Of a stretch of 64,000 bases of DNA, positions 21,419 to 30,276 are shown in pieces. Position 1 is the stretch's first letter, and each line of letters begins with the position of its first letter. Position numbers and translations under genes: made by a program. Source of the DNA: Klebsiella planticola ATCC 33531 (GTDB taxonomy: Bacteria; Pseudomonadota; Gammaproteobacteria; Enterobacterales; Enterobacteriaceae); assembly GCF_000735435.1 (NCBI RefSeq), contig NZ_JMPP01000055.1, positions 186,001-250,000 of the forward strand, read 5' to 3'. The notes beneath the pieces are model-generated. The model saw nothing but the letters and a program-made list of their open reading frames with translations. It did not search any database and was not told the DNA's origin.

Positions 21419-21840
21419 TAATAATACCATCGCAGCGACGGGCTGTGCTTAGATCCTGTCCCGGCAGGTGTAATTATTGCCGCCCGTCCGGACACCGACA
21501 GGGAGTACGTGAGGAGGGTGAGCACTGCCTGGTTCTAAAATGGCAAACACCATAGCCTGAGGAGACAGGATCCTATTCTAAATATAAATCCTATCGCAAC
21601 TGATTATTGAATATTTAAGCAGATATATAGTTTTCATTTTACGTAAAACAGATTGTATTGGCGAAAATAAATAGCGTGTGATCGCTGATAAAAAATAGCG
21701 CGATCGCTGACAACGCATGGGCCAAAATACACTTGGGGAAAAATGTATTGCCTGAGCTCTAAGAGTCAAGCACATTCCGGAGCCAGTACGCTATGCTTGA
21801 ACAGAAACTAATAACGTAGTGAGCTTATAAGGAAATCATC
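21419..21840. other. Gene-free region upstream of ybjP
   Basis: About 420 bp between the remnant and ybjP. It contains the ybjP promoter and an AT-rich segment (21570-21760). A TAAGGA ribosome site lies before ybjP. No RNA gene or operator was recognised. Confidence 0.3.
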
Positions 21841-22359
21841 ATGCGCTACAAACTCGTTGCTTTTATTATCCCGTGCGCGCTCACGCTGAGTGCCTGTACC
21901 ACCGTCACACCCGCCTATAAAGATAATGGCACCCGCAGCGGGGCCTGCATCGAAGGTGGGCCGGATGAGGTGGCGCAGAAATTTTACGATTATCAGGTCC
22001 AGCATCGGAACAACGACCTGACGGCCCTGCGTCCTTATCTCAGCGACGATCTGGCCAAACTGTTAAACGATGCCCGCCAGGATCCGTCACGCAGCTCGCT
22101 GCTGCAATCGAACCTCTTCTCCAGCTCGACAACCCCGGCCGATAGCGCCAGCGTGGCCAGCGCCTCGACCATTCCAAACCGCGATGCCCGCAATATCCCT
22201 CTGCGCGTCGATTTAAAACAGGGCAGTCAAAGCTGGCAGGATGAAGTGCTGATGATTCAGGAAGGCCAGTGCTGGGCCGTCGACGACGTGCGTTATCTTG
22301 GCATTAACTCCCATGCCCCGGCCGGTTCCCTGCAACAGAGTCTTGAAAAACGCGGATAA
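21841..22359 (+). CDS. ybjP: YbjP, predicted lipoprotein
   Basis: Predicted envelope lipoprotein of unknown function, 172 residues against 171 in E. coli. Signal peptide MRYKLVAFIIPCALTLSACTT carries lipobox LSAC with Cys at 19. The rest is soluble, with a DUF3828-like shape: helix DEVAQKFYDYQVQHRN, YLSDDLAKLL and C-terminal strand QEGQCWAVDDVRYLG. It is located directly upstream of artP as in E. coli, with a gap of about 220 bp. Confidence 0.93.
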   Translation: MRYKLVAFIIPCALTLSACTTVTPAYKDNGTRSGACIEGGPDEVAQKFYDYQVQHRNNDLTALRPYLSDDLAKLLNDARQDPSRSSLLQSNLFSSSTTPADSASVASASTIPNRDARNIPLRVDLKQGSQSWQDEVLMIQEGQCWAVDDVRYLGINSHAPAGSLQQSLEKRG

Positions 22360-22515
22360 GGGCGTGGAACCCACGCCGCTGAAACGATAACCCCGGTAAA
22401 ATGTCGGTATTTCTCCAGGTTATGCCGACATTTGTGCCTCCCCACCCCACGAACCCATATTTTGTGCTAAGTTTAGAGGTAAATGTGGTTTACATTTAAC
22501 TTTTAACGCATAAAT

Positions 22516-22533
22516 ATTGCATAACTATTCTGT
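22516..22533 (+). promoter_or_regulatory. Weak ARG box upstream of artP
   Basis: 18-bp sequence ATTGCATAACTATTCTGT, about 15 of 18 positions fitting WNTGAATWWWWATTCANW. It is single, without the usual 3-bp-spaced partner. It lies 50 bp before artP and is consistent with only modest arginine repression of artPIQM. Confidence 0.4.
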
Positions 22534-22582
22534 CAAAGGTAGTATTTGCGGCCTCAATAGCTATTCGTATCAGACAGCCCAG

Positions 22583-23311
22583 ATGAGTATTAAACTAAAC
22601 GGCATTAACTGCTTCTACGGCGCGCATCAGGCGCTGTTCGACATCACGCTGGATTGCCCGCAGGGGGAAACGCTGGTGCTGCTCGGCCCCAGTGGCGCCG
22701 GGAAAAGCTCGCTGCTTCGCGTACTCAACCTGCTGGAAATGCCGCGCTCCGGGACATTACATATCGCCGGTAACCACTTCGACTTTACCAAAGCGCCTTC
22801 TGACAAAGCCATTCGTGAGCTGCGCCAGAACGTGGGTATGGTTTTCCAACAGTATAATCTGTGGCCGCACCTGACGGTGCAGCAAAACCTGATTGAAGCC
22901 CCCTGCCGCGTGCTGGGGTTAAGTAAAGACATGGCGCTCGCTCGCGCCGAAAAACTGCTGGAACGTCTTCGTCTCAAGCCCTACAGCGATCGCTATCCGC
23001 TGCATCTTTCCGGTGGCCAGCAGCAGCGCGTCGCCATTGCGCGGGCGCTGATGATGGAACCTCAGGTTCTGCTGTTTGATGAACCTACCGCCGCACTCGA
23101 CCCGGAAATCACCGCTCAGATCGTCAGCATTATCCGCGAACTGGCCGGTACCGGCATTACGCAGGTTATCGTCACCCACGAAGTGGAAGTGGCGCGTAAA
23201 ACGGCAAGCCGGGTGGTGTATATGGAAAATGGTCACATCATTGAACAAGGGGATGCCAGCTGCTTTACGCATCCTCAGACCGACGCGTTTAAAAACTATC
23301 TTTCACATTGA
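22583..23311 (+). CDS. artP: ArtP, ATPase of arginine ABC transporter
   Basis: Cytoplasmic ATP-binding subunit that energises arginine uptake with ArtQ and ArtM. The 242-residue product equals E. coli. Walker [10 protein letters not shown], signature [15 protein letters not shown], Walker [13 protein letters not shown], switch His in IVTHEVE. The start at 22583 ([18 protein letters not shown]) matches the family; the frame extends 22 codons upstream with unrelated sequence. It is the first gene of artPIQM; artI follows in 19 bp. Confidence 0.96.
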   Translation: MSIKLNGINCFYGAHQALFDITLDCPQGETLVLLGPSGAGKSSLLRVLNLLEMPRSGTLHIAGNHFDFTKAPSDKAIRELRQNVGMVFQQYNLWPHLTVQQNLIEAPCRVLGLSKDMALARAEKLLERLRLKPYSDRYPLHLSGGQQQRVAIARALMMEPQVLLFDEPTAALDPEITAQIVSIIRELAGTGITQVIVTHEVEVARKTASRVVYMENGHIIEQGDASCFTHPQTDAFKNYLSH

Positions 23312-23330
23312 TGTTTTCGGGGAAATGACG

Positions 23331-24062
23331 ATGAAAAAAGTACTGATTGCCGCGATCCTGGCCAGCATGAGCCTGTCAGCTACTGCCGCCCAGACCATTC
23401 GTTTCGCCACTGAGGCCTCCTACCCTCCGTTTGAATCGATTGATGCCAACAATAAAATTGTCGGTTTTGATGTCGATCTGGCCAACGCGCTGTGTAAAGA
23501 AATTGATGCCACCTGCACCTTCACCAACCAGGCCTTCGACAGCCTGATCCCCAGCCTCAAATTCCGCCGCGTCGATGCGGTGATGGCCGGGATGGATATC
23601 ACGCCTGAGCGTGAAAAACAGGTGCTGTTCACGACCCCTTATTACGAAAACTCGGCGCTGTTTGTCGGCCAGCAGGGTAAATACACCAGCCTCGAACAGC
23701 TGAAAGGCAAAAAAGTCGGCGTCCAGAACGGGACCACGCACCAGAAATTTATTAACGACAAACACCCTGAAATTACCACCGTGCCATACGACAGCTACCA
23801 GAATGCGAAGCTGGATCTGCAAAATGGCCGTATTGATGCCGTGTTTGGCGATAATGCCGTCGTCACCGAGTGGCTGAAAAGCAATCCGAAGCTGGCCGCG
23901 GTGGGCGATAAAGTCACCGATAAAGACTACTTCGGTACCGGTCTGGGCATTGCGCTTCGTCAGGGCAATACCGAACTGCAGCAGAAATTTAATGCTGCGC
24001 TGGAAAAAGTGAAAAAAGATGGGACTTACCAGACCATCTATAGCAAATGGTTTCAGAAGTAA
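23331..24062 (+). CDS. artI: ArtI, periplasmic arginine-binding protein
   Basis: Solute-binding protein (SBP_bac_3) that delivers arginine to ArtQMP. The 243-residue product has signal peptide MKKVLIAAILASMSLSATAA (cleaved after about 19). Ligand-pocket motifs are ASYPPFE, GFDVDLANALCKE, DAVMAGMDITPER and GTTHQKF. It is a close paralogue of artJ, encoded 7.3 kb further along. The start at 23331 sits directly before the signal sequence, after GGGGAAATGACG. Confidence 0.95.
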   Translation: MKKVLIAAILASMSLSATAAQTIRFATEASYPPFESIDANNKIVGFDVDLANALCKEIDATCTFTNQAFDSLIPSLKFRRVDAVMAGMDITPEREKQVLFTTPYYENSALFVGQQGKYTSLEQLKGKKVGVQNGTTHQKFINDKHPEITTVPYDSYQNAKLDLQNGRIDAVFGDNAVVTEWLKSNPKLAAVGDKVTDKDYFGTGLGIALRQGNTELQQKFNAALEKVKKDGTYQTIYSKWFQK

Positions 24063-24068
24063 CGCTAA

Positions 24069-24785
24069 ATGAATGAAATTTTTCCATTAGCAAGTGCCGC
24101 CGGGATGACCGTCGGCCTTGCCGTTTGCGCGCTCATCATCGGCCTTGTGCTGGCGATGCTGTTTGCCGTGCTGGAGTCAGTGAAATGGCGCCCGCTGGCA
24201 TGGCTCGCAACCGGCGTGGTCACGGTTCTGCGTGGACTACCGGAGATTCTGGTGGTCCTGTTTATCTATTTCGGCTCCTCACAGCTGCTGCTTACGCTCT
24301 CCGACGGTTTTACGATCAATCTTGGCTTTGTGCAGATTCCGGTACAGATGCAGATTGAAAACTTCGACGTCAGTCCGTTCCTGTGCGGCGCCATCGCGTT
24401 GTCCCTGCTTTACGCCGCTTACGCCTCGCAAACTCTGCGCGGAGCGCTTAAGGCGGTACCTCAGGGACAGTGGGAGTCCGGCCAGGCGCTGGGGCTATCG
24501 AAAGGGGCGATCTTCTTCCGTCTGGTGATGCCGCAGATGTGGCGTCATGCGTTGCCGGGCCTCGGCAACCAGTGGCTGGTTCTGCTGAAAGATACCGCGC
24601 TGGTCAGTTTAATCAGCGTCAACGATCTGATGCTGCAAACCAAAAGCATCGCCACGCGCACCCAGGAGCCGTTTAACTGGTACATCATCGCGGCGGCGAT
24701 CTATCTGGTCATCACCCTGCTCAGTCAGTACATCCTCAAACGTATTGACCAGCGTGCGACGCGCTTCGAACGGAGACCAGGCTGA
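24069..24785 (+). CDS. artQ: ArtQ, permease of arginine ABC transporter
   Basis: Inner-membrane permease of the HisM/HisQ type, 238 residues as in E. coli. About five membrane helices. The EAA coupling loop that docks on ArtP is [21 protein letters not shown]. It lies 6 bp after artI; its stop overlaps the artM start by one base (24785), which implies tight translational coupling. Confidence 0.95.
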   Translation: MNEIFPLASAAGMTVGLAVCALIIGLVLAMLFAVLESVKWRPLAWLATGVVTVLRGLPEILVVLFIYFGSSQLLLTLSDGFTINLGFVQIPVQMQIENFDVSPFLCGAIALSLLYAAYASQTLRGALKAVPQGQWESGQALGLSKGAIFFRLVMPQMWRHALPGLGNQWLVLLKDTALVSLISVNDLMLQTKSIATRTQEPFNWYIIAAAIYLVITLLSQYILKRIDQRATRFERRPG

Positions 24786-25453
24786 TGCTCGATTATTTAC
24801 CCGAACTGCTGAAAGGGCTGCATACCAGCCTGACGCTGACGGCGGCTTCGATCGTCGTGGCGCTGATTCTGGCGCTGGTTTTCACCATCGTCCTGACGCT
24901 GAAAACGCCGGTACTGGTGTGGATTGTTCGCGCTTACATCACCTTATTTACCGGTACGCCGCTGCTGGTGCAGATCTTCCTGATTTACTATGGTCCAGGT
25001 CAGTTCCCCTCTTTGCAGAACTACCCGGTGCTGTGGCATCTGATTTCTGAACCCTGGCTGTGCGCCATGATAGCCCTGTCCCTCAACAGCGCAGCCTACA
25101 CCACCCAGCTGTTTTATGGTGCGATCCGCGCCATCCCTGACGGCCAGTGGCAATCCTGCAGCGCGCTGGGCATGAGCAAGAAAGACACGCTGGCGATTCT
25201 GCTGCCGTACGCCTTTAAACGCGCCCTCTCTTCTTATTCCAACGAGGTGGTGCTGGTGTTCAAAAGTACCTCTCTGGCTTACACCATTACGCTGATGGAA
25301 GTCATGGGGCACGGCCAGCTGCTGTACGGACGTACCTACGACGTGATGGTGTTTGGCGCGGCCGGTATTGTCTATCTCATCGTCAACGGTCTGCTGACGC
25401 TGCTGATGCGGTTAGTGGAGCGTAAAGCGCTGGCGTTTGAACGACGGAACTAA
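24785..25453 (+). CDS. artM: ArtM, permease of arginine ABC transporter
   Basis: Second permease subunit, pairing with ArtQ. The 222-residue product equals E. coli. About five helices. The EAA loop is QSCSALGMSKKDTLAILLPYA. It is the last gene of artPIQM; a strong terminator begins 6 bp after the stop. In E. coli artJ follows directly, whereas here a 5.8-kb catabolic cassette intervenes. Confidence 0.95.
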   Translation: MLDYLPELLKGLHTSLTLTAASIVVALILALVFTIVLTLKTPVLVWIVRAYITLFTGTPLLVQIFLIYYGPGQFPSLQNYPVLWHLISEPWLCAMIALSLNSAAYTTQLFYGAIRAIPDGQWQSCSALGMSKKDTLAILLPYAFKRALSSYSNEVVLVFKSTSLAYTITLMEVMGHGQLLYGRTYDVMVFGAAGIVYLIVNGLLTLLMRLVERKALAFERRN

Positions 25454-25458
25454 CCCCA

Positions 25459-25487
25459 AAAGGGATCCCGTTGGGATCCCTTTTTTT
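25459..25487. terminator. artM / permease bidirectional terminator
   Basis: Stem AAGGGATCCC / GGGATCCCTT with loop GTT, then seven T on the plus strand and AAAA on the other side. It serves artM and probably the convergent permease gene. Confidence 0.9.
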
Positions 25488-25492
25488 ATTCC

Positions 25493-26989
25493 TTAAAAGA
25501 ACAGCGCGTTAATCAGCAGTAAGGTGACCGACCCGGTCGCCCAGAGGATAGTTGAGGTGATACTCCACACCTTGATCTGTTCCTGAACTTCAGTCACGCC
25601 AAGCGAGCGGTTGACGACCCAAAAATAGGCGTCGTTAAAGTAAGAAAACATGAAGGAGCCAACCGTACAGCCCAGGCCAGCAATAACAGGATCCACGCCT
25701 AACGTCCCAATCATCGGGGCGGTAATACTTGCAGCGGTAATCATCGCCACCGTACCAGACCCCTGAATTAAGCGCACCAACGTCGAAATGGTCAGCGGCA
25801 GCAAGACGCCCGGCACGCCTGTCTGGATAATGTAATCGGCGATCATATTACCGGCACCAGAATCACGCAGCACCATCCCCAGCGCCCCTCCCCCGCCGAT
25901 AACCAGAAAAATGATCCCCGCCGAACGAATCGCATTTTCCATGTTTTGGGTCACTTCTTTACGCTCGTAACGGCTGCCCAGCCCAATAATGGCGATCAGT
26001 AGCCCGGTCCCCACCGCCGTCACCGGATGACCGATTGCGATGACCATCTGCACTAACGACTGCTGCCACGCATGACTCTCGGGCTCAATATAGCCGAACT
26101 CCTTGAAGAAAGTGGCCAGCAGAATAAGCACAATCGGCACCATCAGCGGAGCAAACGAAATCACTTTGCCCGGCAGAGATTCCTCCTGCTGCACACTTTC
26201 CTTTGCGGAAACAGGGCGTTCACGGGTAAACCCACTGCCGTCTTCCGTCGGGATCAGGAAAATAGCGTTGCCAAGTCGTCGGGTATACAGGAATCCGGCT
26301 ATCGCCACCGGTACCGCCACGACCATACTCCAGAGCATAAAGCGGCCAATAGGCATATTGAACTGTGATACCACGCCAAACGGACCAACGGCAGGCGGGA
26401 TCATGCTATGACTGATCACCAGTCCGGCCGCAAGCGTTGCTCCTAACCCTACCACCGATTTCCCCGTTGAACGGGAGATCGCCTTAACCAACGGTACCAG
26501 AACGATAAATGCCGAATCACAGAATACGGCCATTGAGACGATTAGACCGATCATCACCAGCGCTAGCTCCTCGCGCCCCTTGCCCAGCAGGTTGATAAAC
26601 GAAATCGCCATGCGCTTTGAGGCCCCGCTCATCTGCAACAGCGATCCCATCATCACGCCAAAGCCAATCACGATACCGATATTCCCTAGCGTCCCACCAA
26701 AGCCCCGGGTAACAGAAGCGATCATCATTTCGCTTTTCATCCCGCCTAACGAACCGGTAATCACCGCGGCAATGATCAAGGCGGGAAATGCCGGAATGCG
26801 CGTTTTAAGGATCATAAAGAGCAGTGCCGCTATTGCGACCAGCAGCCCACCAATCACGCGGAAACTGTCGAGCTCCTCCCCGCTGGTACTTCCAGGATTA
26901 AAAATGATTAACCCAATGCCAAGAACTAATGCCCCCTTCAATGCCGGACTCATTCCCGCCGCGGCGGCTTCCACTGGTTTATCAGACAT
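25493..26989 (-). CDS. GntP-family carbohydrate-acid permease
   Basis: Proton-coupled inner-membrane permease of the gluconate:H+ symporter family, here probably importing a four-carbon sugar acid. The 498-residue product has about 12 membrane segments and family motifs such as FCDSAFIVLVPLVKAISRSTG, SHSMIPPAVGPFGVV and the LIQGSGTVAMITAAS loop. The ATG at 26989 is preferred to a GTG two codons upstream, because GAGGTGAGT lies directly before it. It is the last gene of the four-gene reverse operon, 48 bp after pdxA2. Substrate assignment rests only on the neighbours. Confidence 0.85.
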   Translation of the reverse strand: MSDKPVEAAAAGMSPALKGALVLGIGLIIFNPGSTSGEELDSFRVIGGLLVAIAALLFMILKTRIPAFPALIIAAVITGSLGGMKSEMMIASVTRGFGGTLGNIGIVIGFGVMMGSLLQMSGASKRMAISFINLLGKGREELALVMIGLIVSMAVFCDSAFIVLVPLVKAISRSTGKSVVGLGATLAAGLVISHSMIPPAVGPFGVVSQFNMPIGRFMLWSMVVAVPVAIAGFLYTRRLGNAIFLIPTEDGSGFTRERPVSAKESVQQEESLPGKVISFAPLMVPIVLILLATFFKEFGYIEPESHAWQQSLVQMVIAIGHPVTAVGTGLLIAIIGLGSRYERKEVTQNMENAIRSAGIIFLVIGGGGALGMVLRDSGAGNMIADYIIQTGVPGVLLPLTISTLVRLIQGSGTVAMITAASITAPMIGTLGVDPVIAGLGCTVGSFMFSYFNDAYFWVVNRSLGVTEVQEQIKVWSITSTILWATGSVTLLLINALFF

Positions 26990-27008
26990 ACTCACCTCGG
27001 ATTATTGA

Positions 27009-27031
27009 GCGGCGGGCGTCACGCCCGCCGC
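27009..27031 (-). other. Intergenic hairpin between pdxA2 and permease genes
   Basis: Near-perfect inverted repeat GCGGCGGGCGT / ACGCCCGCCGC with a minimal loop and no T tail. It lies within the reverse operon. It is likely an mRNA-stabilising or attenuating structure. Confidence 0.5.
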
Positions 27032-27037
27032 AGGTTA

Positions 27038-28033
27038 TTATTTTTTGTAATAGGGCGCGTAGAGTGCAGCCAGCCTGACCGCTTCAATCAGGCTAACCGG
27101 ATCGGCAATCCCCTTACCCGCAATATCATTTGCCGTACCGTGATCAACGGAGGTTCGTAGGACAGGCATGCCGCTGGTGATAGAAATGGTGCGGTGGAAG
27201 TCCACCATTTTGGTGGCGATATGCCCCTGGTCATGGTACGGCGACAGTACGGCATCCCATGCCCCCAGCAGAGCAAAATGGAACACGCTGTCGGCCGGTT
27301 TTGGCCCCTCAATCGCTATACCTTGTTCGCGCGCAAGCTCAATACCCGGCAACAGGACTTCATCATCCTCATGGCCAAACAGACCATGTTCGCCGCCGTG
27401 GGGATTAATCGCAGCCACCACCAGTTTGGGCTGCGGCACGCCAAGCTGCTGCAGCGCGCGGGTACAGCGCACCGCGTAATCGCACACTTTCTCCGGCGTC
27501 AGGCTGCGGATCGCCTCCACCAGAGAGAGATGACGCGTCAGGAAGAAAACCCGCAGCGTGCGCACCTGAAACAAAGTCAGCGGATCGCGGGTATCCGTGA
27601 GATGAGCAAATATCTCGGTGTGGCCAATAAAATCAACGCCTCCGGCCCGCAGTGACTCCTTATTAATCGGGGTCGTCGCCACCGCGTCAACGTCGCCGCG
27701 TAGCGTCATCTTTACCGCTTTCTCAATACAGTCATAGGCCGCCCTGCCGCACTGCCCCTGAATCTCACCAGATTGGAACACATCAATATTAAGATCCCCG
27801 CACTCAATGAGATTCATTAATCCCGGTCGATCGAGATACTCATTCACACCAGTAATGACGTTAATAGCTAACGACACGCCGGAAAACTTCAGCGCCTGTT
27901 CAAGAATATGTTTATTTCCGACAACGACCATTCTGGCATATTGTTGCGCGTGCTCAGAGGCCAGGGTTTTTACGGTAATCTCCGGGCCGATGCCAGCAGC
28001 ATCCCCCATTGGAATAACCACCAACGGTCTCAT
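27038..28033 (-). CDS. pdxA2: PdxA2-like 4-phospho-sugar-acid dehydrogenase
   Basis: Member of the PdxA family. Those encoded beside DUF1537 kinases (PdxA2) oxidise and decarboxylate 4-phospho-D-threonate or 4-phospho-D-erythronate to dihydroxyacetone phosphate with NAD. The 331-residue product begins MRPLVVIPMGDAAGIGPEI. Divalent-metal histidines lie in GHTEIFAHL, NPHGGEHGLFG and YHDQGHIATKM, and nucleotide contacts in SVDHGTANDIAGKG. It lies 18 bp after the kinase gene and precedes a GntP permease. It is distinct from the housekeeping pdxA by context. The exact stereochemistry of the substrate cannot be read from sequence. Confidence 0.88.
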   Translation of the reverse strand: MRPLVVIPMGDAAGIGPEITVKTLASEHAQQYARMVVVGNKHILEQALKFSGVSLAINVITGVNEYLDRPGLMNLIECGDLNIDVFQSGEIQGQCGRAAYDCIEKAVKMTLRGDVDAVATTPINKESLRAGGVDFIGHTEIFAHLTDTRDPLTLFQVRTLRVFFLTRHLSLVEAIRSLTPEKVCDYAVRCTRALQQLGVPQPKLVVAAINPHGGEHGLFGHEDDEVLLPGIELAREQGIAIEGPKPADSVFHFALLGAWDAVLSPYHDQGHIATKMVDFHRTISITSGMPVLRTSVDHGTANDIAGKGIADPVSLIEAVRLAALYAPYYKK

Positions 28034-28051
28034 AATTAACTCCTTTTATAT

Positions 28052-29356
28052 TTACACAGTTTCGGTAATGGCGATATTGCCCGATACTTTAGTCACTAAA
28101 TAATCAATACAGTGCACCAGGGTGTTATCATTACCGATAAATCCACCTTTGGTAATTAACGGCAGCCCATCAGCCAATCCCCCGACTAACTTTCCATAGA
28201 CGGCCAGCGGTTCAACTTCGTCTTTTAATACTACGCCGCTACCTTTTAATCGTCTGGTAATACTGACCATCACATCGCCGCCGCTGCCGTAGAGTCCGCT
28301 GATCGGCGATTTTTCTTTCTTCAACACCTGAGCGACGACTTCGGCGATACCACTATTAATCATGCAACTGACCTGATGATTGTCGACTGCGAATTTTTTA
28401 GCGAGAGTATCCAGCCTGAAAATATGCTCAGGAGCCTCGACAGAATCAATGCCTATAACATCAAAGGTTCGGGTTTTATCAATTAACCGATCAACGACCT
28501 GGGCGGCACTTTCCGGGTTAAGGGAAAAATTGATTAACTCCTCTGCCGACAGCGTCTCAATATAGACTTCGCGCTCGTAGCGTAATTTCTTTATTTGCCG
28601 CTGGGTTAAATCAGAAACACTGCCAATGGCCAGAAAAACTTTATTGGTCCGTCTGCGCCCGGATGAAAATTTTAACCATGCCAGCTGCGCGGTGAACACA
28701 CCGGGGTCGACGCAAAAACCGGGAATTTTTGCTTTCTGTACCGCCTGCGCTATCTGCTGAATATCATCACCGGTTGTCGCATCAATGATGACAATCCGGA
28801 CATTGCCACAATACAACTCCTTCAGTTTTTTAGTCAGCGTGATTTCGCCACGCAGCACATCGCGCAGACAAATATAACTGACATTTTTATTGGTCTGCTG
28901 GCGGAACAACTCCACCACCGACGATTCCAGCATTGGGTTTTTAGGATCGTTGCGCATTGCGGTATTCTGTAGCGGAATGCCGTCCACCAGCAGCGATCCT
29001 CCCACGCAAATACGCCCGCTGGAGGGATAAACGGGGACGACGATAGCCATCAGATGGGGAAAGCTATCGATGACCGCATCAACTTCAGCGCCTAAATTAC
29101 CGCGCAGCGTTGAATCAATGCGCTTACTGATCAGCGTCTGCTCCGGGTTAATCCGCGCGACGCATTCCGCTACCCGCCTGTAGGCTTCGGCAGAAGAAAC
29201 TGAGCGGGAATCTGTAGAAAATGAAACCACGTCAAAGCGTTCCGCCTCTTTCGCGTCGTTATCCAGACAGGTCATGGTCGTAAACCCTTTGGTACTTAAC
29301 AGCGCGGCGGTCGCATTTGCGCCGGTTAAATCGTCCGCAATTATTGCAATTTTCAC
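28052..29356 (-). CDS. dtnK: Four-carbon acid sugar kinase (DUF1537, DtnK-like)
   Basis: ATP-dependent kinase family that phosphorylates D-threonate, D-erythronate and related four-carbon acids. The 434-residue product starts with GTG (VKIAIIADDLTGANATAALL) behind GGAGAGGGAA. The signature N-terminal IADDLTGAN holds the catalytic Asp region; the C-terminal nucleotide-binding part shows YGSGGDVMVSITRRL and late KGGFIGND. It is located between the DeoR-type gene and pdxA2 with short gaps. The symbol is given by family and context; a different C4 acid is possible. Confidence 0.82.
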   Translation of the reverse strand: MKIAIIADDLTGANATAALLSTKGFTTMTCLDNDAKEAERFDVVSFSTDSRSVSSAEAYRRVAECVARINPEQTLISKRIDSTLRGNLGAEVDAVIDSFPHLMAIVVPVYPSSGRICVGGSLLVDGIPLQNTAMRNDPKNPMLESSVVELFRQQTNKNVSYICLRDVLRGEITLTKKLKELYCGNVRIVIIDATTGDDIQQIAQAVQKAKIPGFCVDPGVFTAQLAWLKFSSGRRRTNKVFLAIGSVSDLTQRQIKKLRYEREVYIETLSAEELINFSLNPESAAQVVDRLIDKTRTFDVIGIDSVEAPEHIFRLDTLAKKFAVDNHQVSCMINSGIAEVVAQVLKKEKSPISGLYGSGGDVMVSITRRLKGSGVVLKDEVEPLAVYGKLVGGLADGLPLITKGGFIGNDNTLVHCIDYLVTKVSGNIAITETV

Positions 29357-29385
29357 AGTGCTTCCCTCTCCGTATCGGGTTGATG

Positions 29386-30105
29386 TCACCTCATCAGCGA
29401 ATCGCTATTGACGATGACCTGACTGAATTCCGCCAAATCGGTTATTTTGTAATGGCAGAAGACATTGCGTTTACTCTTATCCACCAGCAGAACTGACTTT
29501 GCGGCGCGGCTCATTGCCATCCACTTACAGTCCGCTTTACTTTGCGTGGTGGTCATTGCGCCATAATTCTCATCAAAACCATCCGCGCCGATAAAAGCGA
29601 GGTCGGTATAATGCTCGCTCAGGTAACGCAGCGTCTCAGTACAATAGGCTGAGCGACTTTCTCTGACTAACTCACCTGGGCAAATAAGCAATTTAATGTT
29701 GGGGCGGTCATTCAGAATATAGGCAGTAGAAATATCATTAGTGATCACCGTTAGTGGAATATCTATTAGCCAGGCCAGCTGTTTCACCGTGGTGCCACCG
29801 TCCATAAAGACGATCTCTCCAGGACGCAAGAGTTTATAGGCCTGGAGCGCTATCTCCTTTTTCCATGCAATATGGTGTTGCGCTTTATCTTTATATTCTG
29901 GACTTTCATTAATGAATCCCTTAATAACTTGACCACCGAATATAACCTTGACCTGCCCGTTCTTCTGGAGTTCCTCAATATCACGGCGAATGGTCATATG
30001 TGAAACTGTAAAGTATTCAGCTAACTGGTTAATAGTAGTGGAATGATTAACGTCAAGCATCTCAATAATACGACGCACCCTTTGCGTTTTTGAATAGCGT
30101 GTCAT
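29386..30105 (-). CDS. DeoR-family transcriptional regulator
   Basis: Probable repressor of the sugar-acid operon it heads. The 239-residue product has an N-terminal DeoR winged helix (QRVRRIIEMLDVNHSTTINQ, then LAEYFTVSHMTIRRDIEEL) and a C-terminal SIS-like effector domain typical of sugar-phosphate sensors (MDGGTTVKQLAWLI, ITNDISTAYIL, FIGADGFDENYGAMT). It ends 29 bp before the kinase start. The roughly 170-bp divergent region to the SIS-CBS gene is AT-rich and is the likely operator location. Confidence 0.9.
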   Translation of the reverse strand: MTRYSKTQRVRRIIEMLDVNHSTTINQLAEYFTVSHMTIRRDIEELQKNGQVKVIFGGQVIKGFINESPEYKDKAQHHIAWKKEIALQAYKLLRPGEIVFMDGGTTVKQLAWLIDIPLTVITNDISTAYILNDRPNIKLLICPGELVRESRSAYCTETLRYLSEHYTDLAFIGADGFDENYGAMTTTQSKADCKWMAMSRAAKSVLLVDKSKRNVFCHYKITDLAEFSQVIVNSDSLMR

Positions 30106-30276
30106 GACATTATCTCGCTGAGTGTTAGCTTCACTCGATTTTTAAGCTAACCGTTTTTTAAATATGGAGATGTGAATAAAATCACAAATTCACAGCTCAT
30201 TCACTCAATCACAGAATAAAAAGAGTACTGTGATCGGACCTACCATAATAACGATAAACGCCTAAAGGAACTCGTT

